Shown: in pieces, positions 49,401 to 60,238 of the stretch
Layout of the letters: every line of letters begins with the position of its first letter
Position numbering within the stretch: the stretch's first letter is position 1
Translations under genes and position numbers: made by a program
DNA from: Sisyra terminalis
Lineage: Eukaryota > Arthropoda > Insecta > Neuroptera > Sisyridae
Direction: 5' to 3'
DNA: 64,000 nucleotides
Assembly: GCA_958496175.1 (NCBI GenBank)
Contig: OY292275.1
Span: forward strand, 61,705,701 to 61,769,700
The notes under the pieces: generated by a model
What the model saw: the letters and a program-made list of their open reading frames with translations, nothing else
Told to the model about the DNA's origin: nothing
The model's database searches: none

Positions 49401-50868
49401 AATTGTTGGATTGGGGAAATTCAATTATGAATATTTTAGCTATTGGACATTAAATTTTAAATATCCCTTAAACTTAGAAGACAAAAAGAGATACAGAAAG
49501 AGTTGATTGTTGGTAATGAATAATTTTAATAATAATACATTCAAATTCCATGATCATTAAAGAAATGTTTAACTTGCTTTATCTTTGTATTTAAAAAAAA
49601 AAATCTTCCAACTATGTTTCCAATGATTTTTTTCCTTCAAATAAACCAAAGAAAGATGACTCAAACTTTAGACTGTTAGTTTTTCACCCTGTTTGTTTTT
49701 TATCACAGTAATGGAATAAACTAATAAAATAATTTTATATTCTCCCCATCTTCGTATAAAGCCGTAAAACAAATATAAATAAAAGCCCAACAGAGATAAC
49801 TCACAGATCTTAACTTAAATATTTATTCTATTGTTGAGTCGCATTTTCAATATTTAAAATCGACTTGTTGAAGTTATTTTAATATTTAACCCCTTGTAAA
49901 AACAGAACAAGTTTACTAAATCATTAACTATTTAATTATCCACCGTTTTTTTTAATATCTCTTCTATATTTATCACATTCACCAAAACGGAATTGTAAAT
50001 TATTTTTTGTGTGTGTGTGTACTTAAAAAAGAATGGTAATCTTGAAGAGGAAAAAATAATATAAAAAAAAAAAGTTTGGACAATGTTCAACGACCGACAA
50101 TGTTAAACAACCCTCATCGCCCATTGTAATCCACAAGAATTGTTATCAGGGATAAAAAGAAAAATTGTGGTTTGAGACGGTGTAATAACTTTTTAACCAA
50201 ACACCACAAAAAAAAAAGTATATATATATATATATATATATATGCACTCCAACAACCTGTCCACAAACATACCAACACATTTTTATAGTATCTCCCCTAA
50301 AAATAAACAGTAATTGCTTTCAAAAACTCGTAAACTTGAACATGGATAGTCCACAAAAAAAAAATTAAAGTTAAAGAAAAAAAAAATTTCTTAAGGCCCC
50401 AAAAAGATATATTAAAAACTTGCATTCTAATTGTTGTTTTTGCGAATATAAGGTGGGCCATGTATCACTTTAAATTTGAACTACCTGTTGCTTTAAGTGC
50501 TAGTGGTATGAAGACAAAAAATTAGTAAAAGATTTGAAGTTTTTTAGAAGTTTTGAAGTTGGAAAAATTGGGAAATATTGAAAATTTTCTTCCAAACTGG
50601 TCAACTTTCTACCCAAACTGTAAAATTGAACTTTTTTTAACTAGTTAACTTCTAAAGCTAATTCGTTATTCTGGATCATTATAGAATCAAAATTTTGATT
50701 CATGTAAAACTGGTCATCTAAAGCTCAATAATCTTGAAAATTTAACTTAACAAAAAATATTTTACCCTAACTGAAAAATCGAAAATGATGTAAAATAAAT
50801 TTTAAATATAATTCCTAGTGAAAATGTTTTGTGTGGAGTGCAGGAAACAAATAGGAAACCAGGACCTA
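49401..50868. other. AT-rich intronic DNA
   Basis: No gene. It includes the (TA)n run at 50218 and a short (GT)n near 50010. Confidence 0.5.
50218..50243. repeat. (TA)n microsatellite
   Basis: An uninterrupted run of about 12 TA units. A shorter one lies at about 44458-44473. Confidence 0.9.
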
Positions 50869-51479
50869 GGAAAATATATGAAGAGCTTTGAAATGAGGTG
50901 TTGAAAAAAAAATGGGGAAAAAATTAAAAGACAAGGGTTGAATAAAGCCAATGAATTGGTGGAATTTAAGGAACTTTTTTCTAGGAAATTTCCTCAGCTT
51001 CCTTTTTAGTTATAACTATTTTATTTGTATCCATCACGGTTCACAGTTATGACAAAAAAATGTAGGGGAAAGTGGTACCTCTGGATGACGAATTTTTTGG
51101 TTGAAATCATGTTTAAATTGGCCAAATAATTGGCTTTTGTATATTAAAGACCAGGTTTAATATTAAAAACCAGAGGTTTTTAAAATGTCTTTAAAATGCA
51201 AAAGCCAATTATTTGGCCAATATAAACATGATTTCAACCGAAAAATTCTTCATCCAGGGGTGCCACTTTCCCTTGCATTTTTTTGGCATAACTTTGAACC
51301 GTGATGGATACCAATAAAATAGTTGTAACTAAAAAGGAAACTGAGGAAATTTCCTAAAAAAAAATCCTTAAATTCCATCAATTCATTGGCTTTATTCAAC
51401 CCTTGTCTTTTAACTTTTTCCCCATTTTTTTTTTCAGCACCTCATTTCAAAGCTCTTCATATATTTTCCTAGGTCCTGG
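50869..51479. repeat. 611-bp palindrome (CCAGGACCTAGG ends)
   Basis: The left end CCAGGACCTAGGAAAATATA and right end TATATTTTCCTAGGTCCTGG are perfect mirrors. The arms of about 300 bp fold around a centre near 51170 that reads AGACCAGGTTTAATATTAAAAACC. It belongs to neither TAGACTG family. No target duplication recognised. Related wording (ATCTAGCACGGTTC) occurs as scattered fragments near 24757, 26960 and 38876. Confidence 0.8.
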
Positions 51480-51682
51480 TATTTAAACGACACTAGAAGG
51501 AAGAATTCAATTACGCAGAAAACACCAACTTTCAAACTTTTCCTCTAAATTTCCCTCGAAACATTTTCAATGAAATGTTTTTTAATTCTTCAAATGTCTA
51601 ATAAGACTGTTAAGAATCTATAAAATAACCACGAAAATGATTATTTCTATTCTACATAAAAGAATCTGCAGAATATCAGCAG

Positions 51683-53001
51683 TAGACTGGGCCAAAAAAA
51701 TCGACTATTTTTTTTTTTTTGAAAATTATATCGAAAATATTGTTCAAGGTGAAAAAAAAAATATCGGGAAGGTTTGAGCCCTTAATATTAATATTAAAAG
51801 GTCTAAAATCTTTAATTTCGAATTTTTATTTGTGCTTTCATTTTTGCAACAATGCTGTCAAACTATCAAGGTAAAAAAAATCATCTGCACATATATTTAT
51901 AGAAAATTAAATTCCCTACAAAAAAGATTTCTTTGAAAATTTTTGCCAGACATGCCGTTTCCGAGTAATCAAGCTTCAGACATTGATATAACTTTTAGAT
52001 TTGTCTTCTTTATTTTGGAATTTTGTAACTTACGAACAAATAAATATATAGAAATAAGCAATATAGATTCTTGAAGTAAATTAAATGCTCTACAAAAAAG
52101 ATCTCTTGACGTTTTTAGATAAAACCACTTTTTCAAAAGTTATTCACAATTAAAGTTGAATGAAGTATTAAATTATTGTTTTTTTCATTGTTGAACCAAT
52201 TTTGAAAGAGTGATTTTATGTAAAATATCTAAAAATGAACAATATAGATTCTTGAAGTGAATTAAATGTTCTACAAAAAAGGTTTCTTAACATTTTTACA
52301 TAAAATCACTTTTTTAAAAGTTATTTATAATTAAAGTTGAATGAAATATTAAATTATTGTTGAATAACTTATGAAAAAGTGATTTTATGTAAAAACGTTA
52401 AGAGACCTTTTTTGTAGAACATTAAATTCCCTTTAAAAATCTATATTGTTCATTTCTTTATATTTATTTGTTCATTAGTTTCAAAATTCCAAAATACAGA
52501 AGATAAATCTAAAAATTATATCAATAGATGATAAAATTCAGATCTCAATTTTTATTTTCTTAAATAAGAAGACAATTCAGATTGTTTAAGATCCGTTTTT
52601 TTATTTAATATTTTTACTATTCAGTTAGCTACGTTTCGTTACGTATCGTAACTTTCATCAGGCTCTTTACTTTAAATTGAAAGTATTTTATTTTTGTGAA
52701 TCAAGAAGCCTTATGAAGTTACGATACGTAACGAAACGTAGCTAATTGAATTGTAAAAATATTATCAATTATAAAATTATTGTAAAACTATATCAATGTT
52801 GAAAGCTTGGTTATTGGGAAACGGCGGGTCTGGTGAAAATTTTCAAAGACACATTTTTTGTAGAGAATTTAATTTTCTATAAATATATGTACAGATGAAT
52901 TTTTTTACCTTGATAGTTTGACAGTATTAACGCAAAAATGAAAGCACAAATTAAAAAAAGGGCTTCAAAAAGAAAATAGTCGATTTTCTTGGCCCAGTCT
53001 A
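51683..53001. mobile_element. Palindromic transposon, family 2, with nested insert
   Basis: Ends TAGACTGGGCC and GGCCCAGTCTA, with exact 8-bp duplications ATCAGCAG at 51675-51682 and 53002-53009. The 1319-bp length is inflated by an internal tandem duplication of about 170 bp (near 52070-52370) and by a roughly 265-bp insert (about 52526-52788) that carries two inverted hammerhead-like motifs. It is non-coding. Confidence 0.88.
52526..52788. repeat. Insert in a family-2 palindrome with two inverted hammerhead-like motifs
   Basis: Flanked by TATATCAAT on both sides, compatible with a 9-bp duplication. The inner part is an inverted repeat: GCTACGTTTCGTTACG at 52627 and its complement ending about 52742, with about 50 bp between. 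On the - strand at 52633-52660 it reads CTGATGA, AA, stem GTTACG, loop ATA, stem CGTAAC, GAAA. The other arm reads CTTATGA in place of CTGATGA. Confidence 0.6.
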
Positions 53002-53085
53002 ATCAGCAGCAATTAAAATTTTTCTTATTTTTAAGATTTGAAAAAGAAATCAATAACTTAAAGAAGTTTATGGTTTTTTATAGAC

Positions 53086-53248
53086 CAGAGATTCTCAACT
53101 TTTTGAGCTTAAAAGCTCATTATTGAATTCCATTTGGTCATGTTAATAATCTATAAGTGAAAAGTTCAAATGACTTCACTTATTACGATAATAAGTTGAT
53201 AATCTGCGGGCACCTTGGTGCCCGCGGGCATTAGGTTTGGGACCCCTG
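53086..53248. mobile_element. Small hAT-type MITE (CAGAGATTCTCAAC end)
   Basis: Left end CAGAGATTCTCAACTTTTTG, right end GGTTTGGGACCCCTG, typical hAT-like ends. A perfect hairpin (GCGGGCACC TTG GTGCCCGC) precedes the right end. The duplication is decayed (5 of 8). Confidence 0.5.
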
Positions 53249-53599
53249 TTCTAGCTCCATCAACATTCAAACAATTCATTAACAACACTACATTTTAATT
53301 TGAAAGAATTAAAAATCTGTTCAACTTATTAAAAAGTCATTTTTTCCAATCGTTTTTAATAAAATCCAAATTATTCATTCTTACCAACCCTCAATGATCC
53401 AACAATAGCTGGTCATTTGTAAGGCCTTTAACAAATAATTGTGGTACATGTATATTTAAATTGATGGAAAAAAAATGCAGTTTCTGCACCCGCCAAAATG
53501 CAATCTATGCATTTACAATTATATACAAATGTGTTTTCTTGGAATGATTTAGAGCCAAGAGGGCAATTTCAAAGAGCGTGCCAAACTGTTGAATCATAC

Positions 53600-54450
53600 A
53601 ACTGCATTTAACCATCCATTCATATTAATCATACACTCGTAATTTGGAACCGAAAGCAGACGTAGACGGCGGTGCATTAAATTGCCTGCACTTTATGCAA
53701 TCCCCACATGTCTATCATTAGTTGGCGAATCTATCGATGAAAACTTTTTATAACTTCAGAAAATAAGAGTTTTTTCGCTAAAATCAGTCTAAGTTTCACT
53801 TCAAAAATTTATTGCGGTTCTCAAACGTGTGAAATTTCAATCCCGTATTAAAACAGGTTTTGTCAAAAGTTTGGCCTACAAGTTCAATTTTTTTTGGTTG
53901 ACAAGGCATGGATTTGAACACCTAGTTAAGCAAGTTAATGTCACCCAAATATATCGAAGACTGGTTTTAATTTTGCCACGTGTCATCGACTTAAGTGCCG
54001 AAAAAGATTTATCTCCCAAATCCGTTTTTATCGACTTAAAACATTTATTTCATATGTCCAAAGATAAAATTCTATATTACGGTTTTTTTTTAATTATTAG
54101 ATGTGGAGGATCATAGCAAAGAATATACAAAGAAATCATAGCACAGGTTGGGAAGATTATAATTACATTTCAATTTTCCCTCAAAGCGCATTTCAAAAAC
54201 GTCAGCAAACCTACAAATAAAGCAAATATCAAACAACAATTATTATCCACGTAAACATATGTTGCACTTGCAATTTATTACTTGGAAGTTTTACAAGTTA
54301 ATCATAACATAATTTTTTTTTCATTTGCATCATATAATTAAGACATGTCTTCGAGCCATCCGAACGGATTATTAGGCTTGCACCGGTGAAAGACTATGTC
54401 TTCATGAAACATTGCAAATTTTTCCTCACAAAGGATATGCAATTGCATCG
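53600..54450. promoter_or_regulatory. Complex intronic segment, candidate enhancer cluster
   Basis: Sequence of normal complexity, for example GCAGACGTAGACGGCGGTGC and TCTTCGAGCCATCCGAACGG. The open frame at 53829-54116 (+) has no known domain and no splice-site context, so coding is unlikely. Regulatory role is inferred from composition only. Confidence 0.3.
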
Positions 54451-54911
54451 TGAAAAATTCCAGAAGGAAATCTTTTTCCCATTAAATTGTTCGTTTTCAA
54501 GATTTTATCAAAATTTCATATTTGTTTTCATTGAAAATGGTTTCATGGTGGTTGCCACCAATTTTGGGTATAAAGGTTAATAAGACTTTGGAGAAGAATA
54601 AAAGCCACTCAAAAAAGTTATCCTGCGTAGATGAAGTTACAAGTACTAGCTAGTAAAATATATTATGGTCTTATTTATAATAATAATAATAAAAAAAAAC
54701 TTTATTTCCTACAATTAATTTGCTCGTGTAAGTTAACAAATTCAAAATTTTGTTTACTTATCTTAACATTTTTGTTTAACTTAAAAGTACCTTCTTGTGT
54801 TTACCACAATATTTTACCTTTTAACTTTTACTACTCATTTCCCTTTCCTTTTTTTTTATTTTTTATTTCATTATAAGGGGGAGATATTCAAAAACTCCCT
54901 CTGTCATTGTT

Positions 54912-56573
54912 AGGTCTTATTTATATGAAATAGTTTACAAATAGTAAGCTTTAAATACAATTTAGAAGAAAAAACTATAGAAATTCCAAGTTTCATCCCT
55001 TATTTTTCGACTAAAAGGGTCTAGCAGGATCCACATGGCGAGTTGGCCCCCAAATAGGAACCTATGTCGAAACTTATGTCAAAATATCGGCTTGATATAC
55101 AAACACATTTCATATACTTTTCGCGACCAAATTCCTCTTGGACCTTGAGATATGGGCAAAAATGTCCCCCCACATGGCCATTCTTCAAAGTTATATATCT
55201 CAAAAACTAATTAAGCTAGAAAAGTGAAACCAACGCGAGGCTTTAGATTATTTTACAGAGTATATCATATATTTTTTTGAAATTTTTAGAAAACTAAATT
55301 ATACAAAAAAAATCTAAAAAACAAATAAAATAATTTTTTTTATGTGTTCCCTGAAAATGACAATCACGAAAAAAATATATTTTATGCTTCTACATGAGCA
55401 CTATAACTCATTAAAATTGCGTGAAAAAATAGTTGGTGCAACACCTTGAAAAAAAATAAAATGTGATTTACGCCTACTAATATATCTCGGTTTTATTTTT
55501 TTTCGAAGTGTTGCACCAACTTTTTTTTCACAAAACTTCAATAAAAAGTAGGCCACATATAGCAAAACATATATTTTTTTTCATAATTGTAAGTCTAAGA
55601 AACATTAAAAAAAATTTTTTATTAGTTTTTTTGTTTTTCTATATTTACTCTTAAGATGATTACTTTCAAGATCAAAATAATTGACCCCAAAAGAAAAAAA
55701 AAAACAACTTGTGTTCAATTTTTTTTTATTCTTATTTTAATAAAAATTGAACACAAGTTGTTTGTTTTTCTTTTGGGAGCAACGATTTTGATCTTGAAAG
55801 TAATCATCTTAAGAGTAAATATAGAAAAACAAAAAAACTAATAAAATTTTTTTTTTTGTTTCTTTAGACTTACAATTATGAAAATAATATATGTTTTACT
55901 CCTATATGTGGCCTATTTTTTATTGAAGTTTTGTGAAAAAAAAGTTGGTGCAACACTTCGAAAAAAAAATAAAACCAAAGTATATTAGTAGGCGTAAATC
56001 ACATTTCAATTTTTTTTCAAGGTGTTGCACCAACTATTTTTTCACGCAACTTTTATGAGTTATAGTGCTCATGTAGAAGCATAAAATATATTTTTTTCGT
56101 GATTGTCATTTTCAGAGAACACGTAAAAAAAATTATTTCATTTGTTTTTTAGATTTTTTTTTGTATAATTTTTTTTTCTAAAAATTTCAAAAAAATATAT
56201 GATATACTCTGTAAAATAACCTAAAGCCTCGCGTTGGTTTCACTTCTCTAGCTTAATTAGTTTTTGAGATATACAACTTTGAAAAATAGCCATGTGGGGG
56301 GGAGGGCATTTTTGCCCATATCTCCAGGTCAACGAGGAATTTGGTCGCGAAAAGTTTATATAAAATGTGTTTGTATATCAAGCCGATATTTTCACATAAA
56401 TTTCAATATAGGTTCTTATTTGGGGGCCAACTCGCCATGTGGATCCTGCTAGACCCTTTTAGTCGAAAAATAAGGGATGAAACTTGGAATTTCCATAGTT
56501 TTTTCTTCTAATTTATATTTAAAATTTATTATTTGTCAACTATTTTATAAAAATAAGACCCCAGTTTATTTTA
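54912..56573. repeat. 1.66-kb palindrome (third family)
   Basis: The arms of about 830 bp are near-perfect around a centre at about 55740. The left arm runs from GGTCTTATTT through GTCTAGCAGGATCCACATGG; the right arm runs through CCATGTGGATCCTGCTAGAC to AAATAAGACC. The open frames at 55021-55203 and 56264-56452 are the same arm read on opposite strands, not genes. A single diverged arm occurs at about 10640-10885. No target duplication found. Confidence 0.85.
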
Positions 56574-56689
56574 TAGTAGAAATATCTTCTTTACTTGATT
56601 ATTAGCAGCCAAATCTCTGGACTAATATTTTCAATTGAAAAGCTAAGAAAATTTGAAATTAATTTAATTTTACAAACCACTAAACCGAA

Positions 56690-57430
56690 ATGATCATTAA
56701 TTAATCATTGTCGAGGAACGCGAGATATTGTGCAAGCCAATCAAATGTGTGAAAAGGCGATAAATATTTCACAAGATTTATGATCGAAGCAAAGTTGCAG
56801 TTGCCAAACTGGGCTTTCACTGCAGGTGGCATACTTTGGCATGGCTTATGGATCCAGGAAGTTTCGTTTTCCTCGTCTGTACCACGCGAGAATTATGATT
56901 TATGCCATCGTTTCCGACTAATAATAGATGTCTTCATTTCATACCACGAAAGAACCATTCCGAACTTATCAAGTTTCCACATTAATTCTTACTCTAAAAA
57001 TGCATCGTAGATGAAGATTCATGTGATCAAAATATTTTTAATAATATCAATTACACTAATCTAATTTATCGCCAGTGAATTCCCACTGTTTGTTTTCCCC
57101 ATCCAATTTATGAGCCACTATCAAATTCGAAAGCACATTTCGATCATCCCAATCGATTATATCGTTGAATTTTAGCTTCCAGAAAAAATTAAGTAACTAC
57201 TAATAACAGAGAATTATCGACTCAAGCAATAATTATGCATTTATCGTAAATGTTTCAAATCACTTTCTATCGTAATTTTCGACAAAGATTTATCGTTCGT
57301 TACCATCGAAATCCAGAAGTAAATTATACGTGTATAAGTACATAATACGTTAAGCCACTGTTTACAAAATTATTCAGTCGAAAATCTCCTCTTCGGCGAT
57401 AATTTACGACGGAAAGGGAGAGTGAATTCA
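56690..57430. promoter_or_regulatory. Complex intronic segment just before the second coding exon
   Basis: Balanced composition, including GCAGTTGCCAAACTGGGC, GGCATACTTTGGCATGGC and repeated ATCGATTATATCG/TTTATCG wording. The open frame at 56780-57010 has no recognisable domain. It could hold regulatory sites for the gene. Confidence 0.3.
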
Positions 57431-57507
57431 ATTGGCTATAAATTATCAATAGAATGCACGTGAAGACATTGACTCCAATTTTAATCTTCATTTTTTTTTC
57501 TTTTTAG

Positions 57508-57739
57508 GATGACGAAGACGATGAAATGGGAGACAATTTTCGGGATGATGACGAGGGGGATGATGAGGACAGTGATAAGGGTGACAAGGGGTGGCAAGCG
57601 GAAGAACCGACCACGGAAATTTCGACGGCAAGTCAACTATCTCCGTTCACCGAAAACAAGTGGTCGCACTATGGTACTCGGGAAAGTGTCACGCGAACTC
57701 GGCAAAAGTGGCTACAAAATCATTCACAGGGATCGGAAC
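57508..57739 (+). CDS. Pvf: Pvf-type growth factor, second coding exon (acidic region and linker)
   Basis: Residues 173-249 plus the first base of codon 250. The acceptor is a clean T-rich tract ending TTTTTAG at 57507; the donor is GAAC|GTAAGT at 57740. The phase-0 entry matches the previous exon, and the acidic run continues across the junction (DDEDDEMGD, then DDDEGDDED), which supports the join over a 41.7-kb intron. After about residue 200 the composition changes to a Ser/Thr/Gln-rich basic linker with an N-glycosylation sequon N243-H-S. It contains no cysteine. A second open frame overlapping the same bases (from 57509) is a shadow. The acidic tract may bind cations or matrix, but that is a guess. 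Confidence 0.88.
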
Positions 57740-57856
57740 GTAAGTAATTTAATTAGTAAAATAAATTTTTGCAAGTTTTATAGATCAATTTAATTAATTG
57801 TTTTTCAACTTCCCTACGTTTCGTCACATATTGTGACTTCTTCCTATTGTGTCCTC

Positions 57857-57972
57857 TAGACTGTGCCAAAAAAATTGATTTTTTTTTTTTTTTTGAAAAG
57901 TAGATCGAAAATATTATTCAAGGTGACAAAAAAAAAATCGGGAAAGTTTGAGCCCTTAATATTAATATTAAA
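57857..57972. mobile_element. Terminal fragment of a family-2 palindrome
   Basis: Begins TAGACTGTGCCAAAAAAATTGA and stops right after the TTAATATTAATATTAA block, where the nested foldback of 57966-59303 starts. It is a truncated end only. Confidence 0.6.
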
Positions 57973-59303
57973 TAATATACTGTCCTCAGATCCCATATAA
58001 ACATTCATACAAAAAGGAGGACACTAGACTGCGCCAAAAAAATTGTCAATTTTTTTTTTGAAAGGTGTCAAATAAATTTGTTAGCCTTTTTTGGATCAAT
58101 TTAATTTATTGTTTTCAACTTCACTACGTTTCGTCACATATTGTGACTTCTTTCTATTGTGTCCTCTAGACTGAGCCAAAATATTCAACTTTTTTTTTTT
58201 GAAAAGTATATCAAAAATATTGTTCAAGCTGACAAAAAAAAATATCTGAAGGTTTGAGCCCTTAATATTGATATTAACAGATCTATCAACTTTAATTTCG
58301 ATTTTTTATTTGTGCTTTCATTTTTGCGCCAATGCTGTCAAACTATCAAGGTAAAAAAATTCATCTGCACATTTATTTAAAAAAAAATCTATTTCCTACA
58401 AAAAACGTTTTTTTTTTTAAATTTTTGCCAGACCCGCCGTTTCCGAATAATCAACCCTTTAATATTCATATAATTTTTAGATATATCTTCTTTGTTTTGA
58501 AATTTTGTAACTAACGTACAAATAAATATACAGAAATGAACAATATAGATTCTTAAAGGGAATTTAATGTTCTACAAAAAAGACTCCTTAACGTTTTTAC
58601 ATAAAATCACTTTTTCAAAAGTAATTCACAATTAAAGTTGAATGAAAAATTAAATTATTGTTTTTTTCGTTTTTGAACCAATTTTGAAAGAGTGATTTTA
58701 CGTAAAAACTTTAAGAGACCTTTTTTGTAGAGCATTAAATTCCCTTTAAGAATCTATATTGTTCATTTTTACATATTTATTTGTTCGTGAGTTACAAAAT
58801 TCCAAAATAAAGCAGATAAATCTAAAAATTATATCAATGTCTGAAGTTTGATTTGGAAGATTATTCGGAAACGGCGTTTCCGGCAAAAATTTTCGTAGAA
58901 ACGTTTTTTGTAGGGAATTTAATTTTCTATGAATATATGTGCAGATGATTTTTTTTACTTTGATAGTTTGACAGCATTGACGCAAAAATGGAAGCATAAA
59001 TAAAAAATCGAAATTAAAGATGATAGACCTCTTAATATTAATATTGAGGGCTCAAATCTTCCCGATATTTTTATTTGTCACCTTGAACAATATTTTCGAT
59101 ATACTTTTCAAAAAAAAAATAGTCGATTTTTTTGGCGCAGTTTAGAGGACACAATAGGAAGAAGTCGCAATATGTGACGAAACGTAGTGTAGTTGAAAAC
59201 AATAAATTAAATTGATCAAAAAAAGGCTAAAAAAGTTTTTTTTTGGTCCAGTCTAGTATCCTCTGTTTTGTATGAATATTTATATGAGATCTGAGGATAA
59301 TAT
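57966..59303. repeat. Nested foldback of about 1.34 kb in intron 2
   Basis: The arms are symmetrical at several levels. From outside inward: an outer unique sequence (TATACTGTCCTCAGATC and its mirror GATCTGAGGATAATATA), a short family-2 terminus, a GGATCAATTTAATTTATTG block with a hammerhead-like motif, and the complete family-2 palindrome at 58167-59144 as core. The same nested order in both arms is hard to explain by independent insertions. Confidence 0.75.
58167..59144. mobile_element. Family-2 palindrome at the core of a larger foldback
   Basis: Ends TAGACTGAGCC and GGCGCAGTTTA. Instead of a direct duplication the flanks are GTGTCCTC on the left and GAGGACAC on the right, which are reverse complements. 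The insertion therefore sits at the centre of an older inverted repeat, or the surroundings were later made symmetrical. The arms are about 480 bp. It is non-coding. Confidence 0.82.
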
Positions 59304-60238
59304 ATTATTTAATTAATCTATAACAGTAGTTTTCAACCTTTTATCATTTCAACACCCTTAAATCTAAAATAGACCAAATAATTCTCAACTGACAACCGAT
59401 TGAATCCTTAAGGATCCATGCTTCCTACTTGGTCTACAGATCTCCGAATTGAAAAGGACAACATGCAATATTAACATAATAAAAAAAAATAATCCAATAT
59501 CAAAGACCACCAAAGTAATTTTGGGTAAACGCCAAAATATTTGCCGATTTTATCAACTCATTCCACTCGTTGCGATGATTCCACTCGAAAATTATCTAAA
59601 ACGACCGAATCACTTAATGGTTCCACTCAAATGCGTCCACTAATGTACTTTATCGCCACCCAATACCTCCCGAAATAATTTTTTTTCAAACGCACGTGCC
59701 TCATAGATCTTTAAATCGATCACAATAAATTAAAATTAATGGATCCCTCTGTAAAGTTCAACGCTAATTTCTTTTCGATATCCAACTAGTAACACTTAGG
59801 GTACTTAGTCTTTTGTATTATGCAAAAAAGTGCAAAATTGGAAGACTGCCCCACCCGGTGTAGGCGCCGCAGATCATATGCAAATCGATTGTCTTTTGAA
59901 TCGGCACCAGACTGCAATTTTGCATCTTCTCTTTGTTTACAAATGACTGCAATTATTCGCCAAACAACCGAGCGTATTGAAATGATTTTTCCACAACCAA
60001 AAAATCAACGAAATACAAGGGATAACATGATGGAATGTCTTAGATAAATATCACATTCTATTATTGGTCTATTAACGATTGAGTTTTATTTGTTTTTAAT
60101 GGATGGTAAATGTCAAGGGAATGTGATCCAAGACGGTATGGATTGAGATCTATATCGTTGAAAAATTTACTTTTTTTTTTTTTTGGTCTTTTAAAGAAAA
60201 AGAAATGGAAATATAGTTGTAATGTGTTTTTGTTGTAG

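Larger units (their letters stand above)
15856..57507 (+). other. First coding intron of the Pvf-type gene (41.7 kb)
   Basis: Bounded by GTAAG at the donor and a T-rich tract plus TAG at the acceptor. It is filled with transposons, foldbacks and tandem arrays, annotated separately. No other host gene could be recognised inside it on either strand. Stretches of higher complexity that may be regulatory lie near 23960-24420, 43990-44180, 53600-54120, 54300-54450 and 56690-57420. Confidence 0.8.
57740..60238 (+). other. Second coding intron of the Pvf-type gene (2.5 kb)
   Basis: Phase-1 intron with GTAAGT donor and TTGTTGTAG acceptor. More than half is the nested foldback at 57966-59303. From 59304 to 60238 the sequence is mostly unique; a more complex patch at 59820-60050 contains the octamer-like ATGCAAAT and may be regulatory. 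Confidence 0.85.

Noticed and set aside
53829..54116. 95-codon + strand frame in intron 1
   Set aside because: No recognisable domain, no splice signals in phase with the growth-factor exons, and no promoter evidence; kept only as a complex intronic segment.
54655..54670. Start of a further third-family palindrome (TATGGTCTTATTTATAA)
   Set aside because: Only about 12 matching bases in AT-rich sequence; too little to call.
55021..55203. 60-codon - strand frame, nearly identical to 56264-56452 on the + strand
   Set aside because: The two are the arms of one palindrome, so the similarity is structural and not evidence for a gene family.
56780..57010. 76-codon + strand frame upstream of the second coding exon
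   Set aside because: No domain and no phase-compatible splice sites; more likely regulatory sequence.
57509..57793. 94-codon frame over the second coding exon
   Set aside because: It is a different frame from the one that continues the acidic run and matches both splice phases.
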